Shown: positions 1-10,488, counted from the first letter of the stretch. The stretch: DNA of 64,000 nucleotides from Bacillus sp. 123MFChir2 (GCF_000383235.1 NZ_KB910937.1:1-64000), one strand, 5' to 3'. The notes: generated from the sequence alone by a model not told the origin. Program-made: numbers and translations.

Positions 1-228
1 CTACTTCAATCAATGTCAAGAAAGGGGAACTGTTGGGATAACGCTCCTCAAGAATCATTCTTTGGACATTTTAAAGACGAAGCCTTTATTAAATCATGTA
101 CAAGCCTAGCTGAACTAAAACATGAAATAAAGCAATATATGAAATATTACAACCACGACAGATGCCAATGGAATTTAAAAAAGATGAGCCCTATTCAATT
201 CAGGGAGCATCTTCTTAAAACTGCCTAG
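1..228 (+). CDS. IS3-family transposase OrfB, C-terminal part (runs off the left edge)
   Basis: The reading frame is open from base 1, so this is the tail of a larger transposase and not a gene starting at the internal ATG at 13. It shows the conserved integrase-core signature GNCWDNAPQESFF; its Glu is the third acidic residue of the DDE catalytic triad in IS3/IS150 transposases. The family's usual C-terminal tyrosine/asparagine-rich stretch (YMKYYNHDR) and the MSPIQFRE ending follow. The upstream D-D part, OrfA and the frameshift site lie outside the window. It probably inserted next to the aspS2 gene end at 295. Confidence 0.85.
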   Translation, partial: LLQSMSRKGNCWDNAPQESFFGHFKDEAFIKSCTSLAELKHEIKQYMKYYNHDRCQWNLKKMSPIQFREHLLKTA

Positions 229-261
229 GCTTTTTTAAAAATGTCCTTTACAAAGGGTACA
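1..261 (+). mobile_element. 3' end of an IS3-family insertion sequence
   Basis: The end of an IS3-family element enters from the left edge of the window. It holds the transposase C-terminus followed by about 35 bases of non-coding end. The outer boundary is placed near 261, where the sequence ends in a CA dinucleotide after GGGTA, as IS3-family tips usually do. The other inverted repeat lies outside the window, so the boundary is inferred. Confidence 0.65.
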
Positions 262-294
262 GATTAAACTAACCGGGGATTATTTCTTATTATA

Positions 295-1580
295 TTAAGG
301 TACTAACCGTGTGCAGTCTCTCGGAAATGCGCTTGCTTCACGAACGTTCGATAAGTTTAAAAATTTGTATACAAGCCGCTCTAATCCAATCGCAAACCCA
401 CCATGCGGCGGACATCCATATCGGAATGTGTCGATATACGATTGAAAGTTTTCTACATGTAATCCCTTTTCTTCAAAAGAACGAACATATCATAGTTATG
501 AATACGCTGTGCACCTGATGTAATTTCTAATCCTTTATACAGTAAATCAAAAGAGTCTGTGACAGAAGGATTCTCTTGATTTGGCATTGTATACATCGGA
601 CGTGTTTCTTTCGGATAATGAGTGATAAAGACAAAATCGCTATTGTATGTTTCTTTTACATACTTCCCAAGCAATTTTTCTCCTTCTGAATCTAAATCGC
701 CTATCGGTGATTCTTTTCGATACTCTTTTTGTAAAATGTTTTGCGCTTCGGTCACCGTTAATTTTGGAATGTCTGTAATAACCGGAATTTCAAGTTGGAA
801 CAACTGTAACTCCTTTATACAATATTGCTGTACTTTTTCAAACATATACCGAAGTACATCCGTTTCAAGATTCATTACTTCATAAAAGTCTTGAATAAAT
901 GCAAGTTCGACATCTAAGGAAATATATTCGTTTAAGTGACGAGATGAATTGTGATGCTCAGCGCGGTACACAGGTGCCACCTCAAAAACACGTTCTAATC
1001 CACCCGCAACCATCATTTGCTTATAAAACTGCGGTGATTGCGCTAAATATGCTTCTTTTTCAAAATATTGAAACTGAAATACGTTTGCTCCGCCTTCCGC
1101 TCCTTGTGAAACGATTTTCGGTGTGAAAATTCTTGTAAAATCATGTTGTAGTAAATATTCACTAAAAGCATGTGCAAACATTGATTTAATTGTAAAAATC
1201 GCTTGCACTTGTTCATGCCGAAGTGATAACGTTCGCGACTGTAACATTTGATCTAAACCGACTTGCAGCTTCTTTTTATTCACTTCAAATGGAATTGACT
1301 CCGCACCATTTAGAAGCAATACATCCTCAACTACTAACTCTACTCCAAGGTTCGTTTTCTCTGTCTCAATTACTTTTCCTGTCACTTGCACAACACTTTC
1401 CACTTCCACTTTATATCCAGCCCACTCTTTTTCAAGTACGCATTGCATGACGCCTGTTCGATCACGAAGTAATAAAAAGCTTATATTCCCTAGGTGACGA
1501 ATTCGCTTCACCCATCCTTGTAATACGACTGTTTCATGCGGTGTACATTCGCTAATAAGCGACCGCTTCATCTGTTTCAT
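295..1580 (-). pseudogene. aspS2: Archaeal/eukaryotic-type aspartyl-tRNA synthetase (AspRS2), frameshifted near its C-terminus
   Basis: Class II synthetase. An N-terminal OB-fold (roughly residues 15-95, GWVKRIRHLG) precedes the catalytic core with motif 2 around residues 195-215 (PVYRAEHHNSSRHLNEY). The short form lacking the bacterial GAD insertion resembles archaeal, often non-discriminating, AspRS or AsnRS. The first frame stops at 453 after [10 protein letters not shown] second frame continues without interruption to a TAA at 295-297 and encodes the missing end, including motif 3 (GGFAIGLER) and FPRDCTRLV. The 1286-base span is one base short of a whole number of codons, so a 1- or 4-base deletion near 470-480 is likely. 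Without motif 3 the enzyme should not bind ATP. The start at 1580 has AGGAGG eight bases upstream. A T-box leader precedes it. A sequencing error is the main alternative. Confidence 0.85.
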
Positions 1581-1667
1581 ACATTCCGCCTCCTACCATT
1601 AATTGTATGATTGTAAATTTATTATTATCGTTGTCATCATCATCCACGGCCGCTCACCCCTTTCAAA

Positions 1668-1895
1668 GAATACAAAAATCCGCCCCTATACAAGGGACGG
1701 ATTTCACCGCGGTACCACCCAAATTGTCAATTTGACCACTTTCGCCTGATAACGGTAGGTTCCGTTTACTTTTACTAGTTGTTCACGTTCAAAATAACAC
1801 TCACAGGTGTCTTTCCATCACGCTGCATCGCAATCTTCTCAGCTACCGATTGCTCTCTGTAGATCAGTTCACGATGTACTTTTCCTGCTCATCGT
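1668..1895 (-). promoter_or_regulatory. T-box leader of aspS2
   Basis: Read on the minus strand, the leader starts near GATGAGCAGGAAAAGTA (stem I 5' strand) and has the ACAGAGAGC AG-bulge element. It carries the T-box core GGGTGGTACCGCGGT at 1706-1720 and a terminator hairpin with T-run at 1674-1704 (GGACGGATTT pairing). The likely specifier region contains two consecutive AAC (Asn) triplets at 1778-1783 after GAACGTG. An Asn specifier before an AspRS gene would fit synthesis of Asn-tRNA through a non-discriminating AspRS plus GatCAB. The specifier reading is tentative because I did not fold the RNA. Confidence 0.88.
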
Positions 1896-2002
1896 TTTTA
1901 TATTTACAGAATATTCTATCCTTTCAAACGAAAAAATGCAAGTTGTTTTTCTTTATTTTTAAAAATTATTTGAAAGGTTATTTTTCTAACTTCTTTAATT
2001 CA

Positions 2003-5000
2003 TCAAGTATACTGCTTTACATGCTTTTTAATACGCATTAGCTCTGGGTTCTCTTCCATTAATTCTGCAAAATAGCCACTTTCATCTTCCTGTAATACAC
2101 GCTCTAATTCAACAGTCGCTTCTTCATTTCGATTTAATACAGCTAAATAGCATGCTTTATTATATGTGGCATTTAAATGTGATTCATCCATCGATAACAC
2201 ATCATCCATGAGCTGCAACGCCCTTTCTGTATCACCATTTAAATGATGAGAAACACCAAGCCCGATGTATATTTCACCTTCTTCTAGATGATACTCTAAT
2301 CCTTTTTCTAATATAGCAATTGCTTCTCGGTAACGCTCTTGATTATTGTAAAGAGCACCTAAATGTATAAAGCTCCCACTCATCATTGGAACATCTTCTG
2401 TTAAAGCACGGAGAATAACTTCTCCTTCTTGTTCCCTTTGTAAATCTAGTAAAATTGTGCCCTGTAACATTCGAATCAATGCGTCCATCGGTCTTTCTTG
2501 CAAAATGTGTTCCGTTTCACGCAATGCCTCTTTCAGCCTTTCCTCATTCTCATCTGCATGTTCTAGGAGCAGCATAATAAACTGATGTGCAACTTCATAA
2601 TTCCAATGTTTTTCGAGCGACTTACGTAATGTTTCAATTGCATCATCAATAAGATTGCCATTCACATAAAAGTAAGCAAATCGCTGTACCGCTGCACTGT
2701 TTTTTTGATTTAGACGAATTGCCGTTTCATACAAATCAATAATAGATGTAATAGAAAGTACATCCTGAGCACTTTTTCGAATACGGCGATATATTTTTGT
2801 GAAAAATGCTCCTGTTTGTTCTTCTTGCTCCATCTGTTCCATAAATTTTTGTTCTAGTGCAGAAACTGCATACATAAACGCATAGCTTTTTTCTTCGTTT
2901 GATATGTCTAAATTCTCCAAACTATCACTTATACTTTTTCTTCGCTTTCGCAACTCTTCTGTATATGTTACATACACTTCTTCATTGTGAACATTTTGCA
3001 TAACAAGCTTTTCAATAACATGTAAGCCTTCCTTTTCATCCGAGGCAAGTAATATTTTCGCATAATGATGTAATATCTCTTCATGATTATTTTCCTTTGC
3101 CAGCGCCTTTTCTATATAAGCACGTTCTTTCTGCCTATCACCAATTGCCCCGTACACATATGCAAGGCTATTTAAACGCCATGACTCAGAAATAATTCCA
3201 TTCTTTTTGTTTAAAACCGTAATCAGTTCCTCATGACGCCCAGTTTTTACTGAAGTATTCGCTAAATGTTCCATATTTACTAATAAAGGAGCATGTTTAC
3301 AACCTGCAAACATGTAATGCTGTTCATTTTCTAAATCTTCTTCAATATAGTAAATCTCAGCCAATTTTAAATGTGCCATCGCAAAAGTAGAATCTCGTTT
3401 CACGCATTGTAAATAAGCTTTCTTTGCTTGTTCCCATTCTTCCAATGTTTTATACACTTCCCCGATCCTAAAATGCGGGAATGGATCTTCAGTAATCTGC
3501 ACTGCTCGCTCATATAGTTGAATAGCTTTCATATAATTTCCAGCCGACTCCTGTAAAATACCTAAATAACATAAATAGTCTATATTACGATTATTTTTCT
3601 CAACTAAAGTACTTAAAAACGAAATTCCTCTTTGTAAATACGGTGTATCTTCTATTTGCGTTACATATATCTCTAGTGCATCTCGGAAATTATTTTGTAT
3701 ACAAACGATTCCTTCTTCCATTATCGTTAAAGCTGATTCTACTTCTTTTTGCTCTATGTTTTGCTCCATAGCGGCATTCCATAATATCTTTCCAGCATTA
3801 ATAAGGAAGTCGCTATCTTCAGTGAACTGTTCTTTCAGTCTAAAAATATATTGTTTTCCAGTTTCATAGCTTTTTTGTTTCATGTAAACTTCACTGATTC
3901 CTATATGACAGGATATTTCTTCCTCGTCATGTTGAAGCCCGACTTCATACATTTTCAACGCTTTTTCATATTGCTCTCGTTCTAAATAAAAATCACCTAA
4001 TTTCGCATATAATGCAGCTGATTGGACATCATGTTGCATTCCTTCTAGTAAAACTTCTTCTGCTTTTCTTTCATCTTCTAATTCCGCTTCATAAATATCA
4101 GCTAACATGATATATGGTAGCGGTAATTGACGATCCAATTCCTTACCAACTTGAAGTCCGCGAATTGCCGATCTTATCTTTCCTAATTTATGAGCACACC
4201 GAGCGCGCTCACACCAAACAAATCCGTCTCGTTTATACTGTTTTAACAACGTAGTAAACACTTCATATGCTTCTTCATCATGGCCGGCATCCGTTAAAAT
4301 AAGGGCATGATTAACGAAAACAAAACGATCTTCGTGACGACTCGTTGCAATAGACGAATACTTTAGAGCCTGCTTCAAATCATCTAAATACATATAGCCA
4401 ATGGCCATATAACTCCAAGCTACTGGCTGATCAGGGTCTAGCTGGAGCGACGCGCGAAAACTAGCAATCATATCATTATAACGAGATTCATCGAATGCAA
4501 TGCGTCCTTGCGTAAAATGATAGAATGGATTAGTAATTTTATGCTTTACTTGTTCTAATACTGTATATGCTTGTTCTAGTTCTTCGATGCGCACAAAACA
4601 TTGCGCTGTATGAAGTTTTACATAATCGGATTCCGGATAAGCATGTAAAGCACGCTTCGCACAGTTATATACAAACTCCTTTCCATCTTGTAAATCTAAA
4701 TGTTTAATCGCATATAACCATGTATACGGATTTTCTTTATGCTCGTGTAAAAACCTTAATAAATTTTCCACATCGTCATCTTCAGCAAATTCCATTTGAT
4801 CTGTTAACGAAAAGATGCGCCGGAAATACAAATCATCTTCTTTACATAATGAAGAAAGAAGCTCACTTTTCTCGTTTGGAACAATTGCGATGGATAAATA
4901 ATTCGTATTTACATACTGCTTTGCAAATTCTTCATATGTAACAAGTATGCGCTCAGCAAAATTGGGATCTTGAATATATAAAACTTGCAGCTGATCATTA

Positions 5001-6211
5001 TAACCAACTACCAATTGCACATGCGAAACATGATCTACATCAACACTAAGCAAAACTGGAACACCGGCATCGATAAAGTTTTTATACATGTCTACTGTAC
5101 CTACAAAGAAGCGGCTTTTATAACCGTTCGCTTCCACGTATTCTACTGTTTTTGACAACTTCGATCCTATCCCATCAAAAATATGCTCAGCAATTTCATC
5201 TTGCGTTTCCTGCTTTCCAAAAAGCTTCAATATCATTTCGATACTTGCAGGTACGCAATAGTTATCTTTCTGCACGACAGGTACAATAGAAAGCATCACT
5301 TCTTTTTTCTCAGTAAAACGAAGTGCGTTATGATAAGGAGAATCTTTTAAACTTTTCTCCTTTTCTAGCAACGTTTGTAGACTATCCCAATCACCTTCCA
5401 TATAATGGAATTCCACCCAAATTTGTGAGAAATACGGTTGATAACTATGAAATGGCAACAAGTTTTGCACTTCATGTAAAACATGCCACAACTCACCATA
5501 CGCTTTTTTATCGTATAATCTTTTTATCTTTTCTAAATAAAAGAACGGAACTTGCGGAAATTTCCTCATCGCTTCCGTAATGATTTGTAAGGATTCTTCA
5601 TGTTCTCCTTTCATAGAATACAACTCAGCCAATAAATATGTTGATGTATCTGCACATTCCTCACAATTCATTCCTTTTCGCAGTACTTCTTCTGCCTTCA
5701 GCCAATCGCCTTTAAATAAATAGAAGTAGCCCCATTTATCCAAAATCGGAATTTCACTTAATTCGTCTGCTTTCTTCATATATTTATAAGCTTCCTCATA
5801 ACGACGCATTTCAAGTACGCAACGTGCCAATACGAAATATGTCTTTGCAAGGTGCTCTTTTTTAACAGCATGCCCCTCTTTTTGTAATGCTTCTTTTAAC
5901 AACTCTTCTGCATCTAATGATTTTCGTTCATCAATTAAATCATCACAAAACCAAGTAAGCGTTCGGAAACTGTTAAAACGACGATGCGCATACCGCACTA
6001 TAAATCTACTATAAGATGGCATCAAGCCTTCATCTAGCAGTTGAATGAGTGTATAAAAATCTTCTTCTGAAGAAATTTCACCTAACCGTTCTTTCATATA
6101 GGAAAGGGAATTTTTTGCTCTTATTTCCTCAATTTCCTTTTGAATTTCCAATAAACCATTTAAAAATTCTTTCTTTTTTACATATACCCTTAATCTCTCA
6201 AACCCTCGCAT
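2003..6211 (-). CDS. Giant TPR protein with a C39-like peptidase domain
   Basis: Protein of 1402 residues, start supported by GGAGTG upstream. Residues about 100-290 and 480-1400 are helical repeats of TPR type (repeated patterns like AYKYMKKADEL, ALKMYEVGLQHD, AIAILEKGLEYHLEEGEIYIGLG). Between them, around residues 310-440, sits a papain-fold domain like peptidase C39-like family 2. A Cys is in NYCVPAS (about residue 319), a His in HVSHVQLVVGY (about 395) and an Asp in YIQDPN. These match the Cys-His-Asp order of C39 peptidases, so catalysis is possible but unproven. There is no signal peptide or membrane segment, so it is probably cytoplasmic. It sits between aspS2 and ileS2 on the same strand, but each of those has its own T-box, so an operon is unlikely. 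Substrate and role are unknown. Confidence 0.85.
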   Translation of the reverse strand: MRGFERLRVYVKKKEFLNGLLEIQKEIEEIRAKNSLSYMKERLGEISSEEDFYTLIQLLDEGLMPSYSRFIVRYAHRRFNSFRTLTWFCDDLIDERKSLDAEELLKEALQKEGHAVKKEHLAKTYFVLARCVLEMRRYEEAYKYMKKADELSEIPILDKWGYFYLFKGDWLKAEEVLRKGMNCEECADTSTYLLAELYSMKGEHEESLQIITEAMRKFPQVPFFYLEKIKRLYDKKAYGELWHVLHEVQNLLPFHSYQPYFSQIWVEFHYMEGDWDSLQTLLEKEKSLKDSPYHNALRFTEKKEVMLSIVPVVQKDNYCVPASIEMILKLFGKQETQDEIAEHIFDGIGSKLSKTVEYVEANGYKSRFFVGTVDMYKNFIDAGVPVLLSVDVDHVSHVQLVVGYNDQLQVLYIQDPNFAERILVTYEEFAKQYVNTNYLSIAIVPNEKSELLSSLCKEDDLYFRRIFSLTDQMEFAEDDDVENLLRFLHEHKENPYTWLYAIKHLDLQDGKEFVYNCAKRALHAYPESDYVKLHTAQCFVRIEELEQAYTVLEQVKHKITNPFYHFTQGRIAFDESRYNDMIASFRASLQLDPDQPVAWSYMAIGYMYLDDLKQALKYSSIATSRHEDRFVFVNHALILTDAGHDEEAYEVFTTLLKQYKRDGFVWCERARCAHKLGKIRSAIRGLQVGKELDRQLPLPYIMLADIYEAELEDERKAEEVLLEGMQHDVQSAALYAKLGDFYLEREQYEKALKMYEVGLQHDEEEISCHIGISEVYMKQKSYETGKQYIFRLKEQFTEDSDFLINAGKILWNAAMEQNIEQKEVESALTIMEEGIVCIQNNFRDALEIYVTQIEDTPYLQRGISFLSTLVEKNNRNIDYLCYLGILQESAGNYMKAIQLYERAVQITEDPFPHFRIGEVYKTLEEWEQAKKAYLQCVKRDSTFAMAHLKLAEIYYIEEDLENEQHYMFAGCKHAPLLVNMEHLANTSVKTGRHEELITVLNKKNGIISESWRLNSLAYVYGAIGDRQKERAYIEKALAKENNHEEILHHYAKILLASDEKEGLHVIEKLVMQNVHNEEVYVTYTEELRKRRKSISDSLENLDISNEEKSYAFMYAVSALEQKFMEQMEQEEQTGAFFTKIYRRIRKSAQDVLSITSIIDLYETAIRLNQKNSAAVQRFAYFYVNGNLIDDAIETLRKSLEKHWNYEVAHQFIMLLLEHADENEERLKEALRETEHILQERPMDALIRMLQGTILLDLQREQEGEVILRALTEDVPMMSGSFIHLGALYNNQERYREAIAILEKGLEYHLEEGEIYIGLGVSHHLNGDTERALQLMDDVLSMDESHLNATYNKACYLAVLNRNEEATVELERVLQEDESGYFAELMEENPELMRIKKHVKQYT

Positions 6212-6290
6212 CTTTTCACTCCATTCTTTTTTTCATAATTTTATATACTAGGTATAGAACTTACAATGTTTTTCACATTTTCTTTAAAAG

Positions 6291-6321
6291 AAAAAACAGA
6301 GCGTACACTCTGTTTTTCTTC
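6291..6321 (-). terminator. Rho-independent terminator after ileS2
   Basis: Hairpin with AACAGAG / CTCTGTT arms around a short loop and A/T tracts on both sides. It lies just past the end of ileS2, between it and the start of the TPR/C39 gene. Confidence 0.8.
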
Positions 6322-6323
6322 TC

Positions 6324-9300
6324 TTATATTTCGTTCGCTCTAAGATGAATCAATACCTGCTTATTCCCTACTTGCATTTGTTCTGCCTGTTGCATCGATT
6401 CCATGATAAATAATTGTTTCATAAGTAAGTTTTCTTGCAGTAATTCTTTATACTTCATCATTACACCCTGTAATTCCTCGTCGCATTCAATTTCAATGTC
6501 TACTCGCAAATTTACTGGCAAATTCAATTGTTTGCGATATTCCTGCACAGCGCGAATAAATTCTCGCGCCATGCCTTCCTCCAGCAATTCAGCCGTCACA
6601 TTCGTGTCCATCATAACGGTGTATACTCCATTCGTAGCACCAGCAAATCCTGTTTTCGGTATTTTTTCAACAAACACATCTTCTAATGTTACTATGACAA
6701 CTTCTTCAGACGACAATTGACATGCTACGTTTTCATCTTTTAGAAACACTTTTACCTCTTCGTTAGATAAATTTTGCAGCCAATGATTGACCAAGTTGAT
6801 TTGTTTTCCAAACTTCGGTCCTGCCTGTTTAAAATTTAACTTTAACTGATATGACATATACTCCGCTTCGCTATGTTCGATCGCCACTTCTTTCACATTC
6901 AGCTCATCCATTATAATTTCTTTATACGAATCCCAATCCATTTCTTCCTTCGTATTCTCAAATACAACAAGTTTTGCTAATGGTTGTTTTACTTTTAATG
7001 TATGTTGATTACGAATGCTACGTCCAAGCTCAACTACTTGTAAAACAGTTGCCATCTCTCTTTCAAGCTGCGCTTGAATTAGCGCTTCTTCACATACTGG
7101 ATAATCCGCCAAATGAACACTGCTGTCTTCTAAATTGAAATGAATATCTTCAGCTAAAAATGGTGTAAACGGTGCAAGCAGCTTACTAAGCGTAACAAGT
7201 ACTTCGTGAAGTGAAGTGTAGCGTATGCTGCCGCTTTTTCAGCATTCATACTAGACGCCCAAAAGCGATTGCGCGAACGTCTTACATACCAATTGCTTAC
7301 TTCTTCCACTAATAATGCTATTTCACGCGCAGCTGTTGTAAATTGATAGTCTTCTAAAGTTATACTTACTTTTTGAATCGTACTATGCAACCTTGATAAT
7401 ACCCACTCATCCAGTTTTGTCTTCTTTGTACGATATTCCTGTTTTGGATTGTATCCATCTAAATCCGCGTACAATACGTAAAAACTATACACATTTAACA
7501 ACGTATCTACGAGTTTTGATTTTGCTTCTTGTACAGTTCGTTCTGAAAATCGCTTTGGATTCCACGGTGCACTATCTACAAGCAGCGCCCACCTCAAAGC
7601 ATCCGCTCCAAATTTCTCTACTAAATCTACTGGGTCTAACGCATTCCCTTTACTTTTCGACATTTTTTGCCCATTTTCATCTAACACATGCCCAAGTGAT
7701 AATACACGCTTATACGGCGCTCTTCCGGTGTACAGAGTAGACACCGCAAGTAAACTATAAAACCAGCCTCGCGTCTGATCAATTCCTTCAGCAATCACAT
7801 CCGCTGGAAACTGCTCTTCAAATACATTTTTATTTTCAAACGGATAATGATACTGTGCAAACGGCATTGAACCGCTATCAAACCAAACATCAATTACTTC
7901 TGGTGTCCGTTTCATTGTTTCACCGCATTCTGGGCAACTGATTTTCACTTCATCTACATATGGTTTATGCAGTTCAATATTTTCATCAACCGTGCCAATT
8001 GCATATTTTCTTAATTCTTCAATGCTTTTCGGCGCAAATTGATGGTAACAAGCTTCACATTCCCATACATTTAGCGGTGTACCCCAATATCGTTTCCGGC
8101 TAATGTTCCAATCCACCATGTTTTCTAAAAAGTTACCAAACCGGCCATGTTGGATATGTTCTGGATGCCATGTTACTTCATTATTATTTTGTAAAAATTG
8201 CTCCTTTAACGCAGTTGTTCGAATGAACCAACTTTCATTTGCGTAATAAAGTAGCGGTGAATCACAGCGCCAACAATGCGGATAACTATGTTCATACTTC
8301 TCTTTATGATAAAGAAGACCATGCTCAGCCAAATAGCGAACAATATCAACATCACACTCTTTTACAAATTTCCCTTGTAAAAAAGGAACATCAGATGTGT
8401 ATTCTCCCTTCTCGTTTACAACATTCACAAACGATAGTCCATGTTCTTCGACCACTTTATAATCATCTTCTCCGTATGCAGGTGCAATATGAACAATTCC
8501 AGTACCGCTATTGGCTGTGACAAAATCAGCACTTACAACAAAATGACCATTTGTGACTTCTGCAAATTGAAATGGAGGTATATAAGTAAGACCTGTTAAC
8601 TCGCTTCCTCTGTGAACAGATAACACTTTATACTCTTGCTGCAAAACATCTTTCGCTAACTCTTTCGCCACAATATATACCGCATCTCCTTGCTGCGCCC
8701 TCACATATTCCAGCTCTGGGTGAACTGCTAGCGCTACATTAGCTGGAAGCGTCCATGGCGTCGTTGTCCAACCGAGAAGATACTCATTCTCTCGATCTGT
8801 AAGCTGAAATTTAACCGTTGCACTTAAATCCTTTACTGATTTATATCCTTGCGCCACCTCATGTGAGCTTAATGATGTTTGGCAGCTTGGGCAATAAGGA
8901 GAAACGCGGTGCCCTTTAGACAGCAATCCTTTTTCATGAATCATCCCAAGAACATGCCAAACACTTTCAATATAGGAATTATCTAACGTGATATACGGCG
9001 CATCCATATCAACCCAGTAACCAATACTCTCTGTAAACTCACGCCACTGCTTTTCATACGTAAATACACTCTCTTTACACTTTGCCAGAAAGGCTTCTAC
9101 ACCGTATTTTTCAATATCATGTTTACCAGAAATACCAAGCTGCTTTTCAACGCCCAATTCCACCGGTAATCCATGTGTATCCCATCCAGCCTTACGCAGT
9201 ACTTTATATCCTGTCATCGTTTTATATCTTGCAACCAAATCTTTAATTGTGCGTCCTAGGGCATGCCCAACATGTGGAAGACCATTTGCGGTTGGCGGTC

Positions 9301-9433
9301 CTTCATAAAATACGAAAGATTGTGCACCTTCACGATTTCGAATCGATTGTATAAAGGTATTCTGTTCATTCCATTGTTTACGAATTCGCGCTTCTCTCCT
9401 TACAGCTAATTCTTTCACATCTACCTTCTTCAT
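6324..9433 (-). pseudogene. ileS2: Isoleucyl-tRNA synthetase (IleRS2-like), frameshifted by a 5-bp tandem duplication
   Basis: Class I synthetase that would be about 1034 residues when intact. Visible features are the HIGH-type signature HVGH (residues 54-57), editing domain sequences ([14 protein letters not shown]), KMSKS near residue 591 and the anticodon-binding C-terminus. The length and lack of the C-terminal zinc cluster suggest the eukaryotic-like IleRS2 class, known for mupirocin tolerance; this is family inference. The frame is broken at 7206-7215, where GTGAA occurs twice in tandem. Removing one copy restores the expected reading through [15 protein letters not shown] and joins the two frames. 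The first frame instead ends at 7154 after 759 residues. The lost part is the anticodon-binding domain. The start at 9433 has GGAGTG upstream, with a T-box leader before it. Confidence 0.9.
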
Positions 9434-9469
9434 CTACAATCACTCCTTAAGAAATAATTAAAAGTACAC

Positions 9470-9725
9470 AAAAAACCCGTCCCTATCATTAGGGACGGGT
9501 TTACCCGCGCTACCACCCTACTTCTATTGATTAATCGTTCATCAATAGCACTCAGCAACGTACAATCATACGCGTTCCTTGTAACGGTAGACAACCGTTC
9601 GAACTTACTATGTTCAGCTCGACTCCTCGGAGATGATTTTCAAACATATACCGAACACCGGCTTTCAGCAAGGCACCGGTTCTCTGGGGAACAGTGATAT
9701 ATTTTACTCGTTCTCGTCATCAGAT
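9470..9725 (-). promoter_or_regulatory. T-box leader of ileS2
   Basis: On the minus strand the T-box core GGGTGGTAGCGCGGGT lies at 9504-9519 and is followed by a strong terminator hairpin (ACCCGTCCCT / AGGGACGGGT with T-run) at 9470-9503. Stem I is visible upstream with a CAGAGAACC AG-bulge-like element. Two overlapping-phase ATC (Ile) triplets at 9632-9637, after TTTGAAA, are good specifier candidates. Uncharged tRNA-Ile would favour readthrough into ileS2. Confidence 0.9.
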
Positions 9726-9811
9726 TTGTATACTTTTATTAACAGTTATTTTATTCCAAAACAACACTAATTGTCAATTAATTTAGAATTTTTTCAAGTT
9801 TAATTTAACTC

Positions 9812-10042
9812 TATGAGAAACCGATAGAAAGGCATTTTTCTAAGTGGTCGAGAGGGACTGACTATGTATAGTAGCGGTCAGGGCCTTGTCCTGCCACGCG
9901 CAAAGTTTTAAAACAAAGAAAGGCAGCGAGGTTTAAGTACATTTTTATCTTCATGGCAGCAATTATAGGTAATAAGGGGCGTATTTTCGCTGGAATTATA
10001 CTCCTTAACCTCTAAATGAAATGTATGGCTGAGTAGTTACAA
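9812..10042 (+). repeat. Dispersed intergenic repeat, copy A
   Basis: Shares with copies at 56720, 57992 and 62895 a core CGAGAGGGACTG...ATG.ATAG..GCGGTCA, a middle CCTGCC.CG.GCAA.GTTT.AAAACAAA and an end resembling GGCAGCAATTATAGG. It also shares a 3' extension (GGCTGAGTAGTTACAA) with the 62895 copy. It fills the 300+ base gene-free stretch between the ileS2 leader and the small gene at 10176. It resembles the bcr-type repeats of the B. cereus group, but identity with a named family was not checked. Confidence 0.75.
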
Positions 10043-10175
10043 TTTATTTCATTTTTGTCTTTACTACCCTTTTTTATTCTACATCTTTAAGAACGTTACA
10101 CGAATAACAGCATGTCGCATGGTTAAACTACTGAAAGAACCAAACATGGTTATTATCAGGAAAAGTGGTGTTTTT

Positions 10176-10412
10176 ATGTCAGATTTTTTAGAACCAATCG
10201 AATACGAAACAGGTACTGCAATTCAAACCTTCAGCATTATAGAAACAAACGTTACTACTGATGGATATGAGGTTCTGTTGAATATTGACTTAGACAGTGG
10301 TTACGAATTAGAAAATGTCAAAATGCATATTACCCTTGAAGAATTAGCAGGATACGAAACAACCGATATCCATGAAGGAGTAAAATATGCGTTAGGGTTC
10401 TTTGAAAATTAA
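10176..10412 (+). CDS. Conserved small acidic protein of unknown function
   Basis: Protein of 78 residues beginning MSDFLEPIEYETG. The ATG at 10176 is chosen because AAGTGGTG lies upstream, while the in-frame ATGs at 10119 and 10149 have no ribosome binding site. It is acidic, without membrane segment, cysteine or recognisable motif. It stands alone on the plus strand between the ileS2 leader/repeat and the converging argS gene, with a shared bidirectional terminator after it. I do not recognise a family. Confidence 0.65.
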   Translation: MSDFLEPIEYETGTAIQTFSIIETNVTTDGYEVLLNIDLDSGYELENVKMHITLEELAGYETTDIHEGVKYALGFFEN

Positions 10413-10454
10413 GTACATAATACTTATTAATACCATCCCTACTGCTAAATCTAC

Positions 10455-10488
10455 AAAATCGAGTTACCTTCATGGTAACTCGATTTTA
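10455..10488. terminator. Bidirectional terminator between the small gene at 10176 and argS
   Basis: Perfect inverted repeat ATCGAGTTACC / GGTAACTCGAT with a 4-5 base loop and flanking A and T runs, placed between two converging genes. Confidence 0.9.

Noticed and set aside
10119-10175. Longer start for the small gene at 10176
   Set aside because: No ribosome binding site at 10119 or 10149; GTGGTG precedes 10176.
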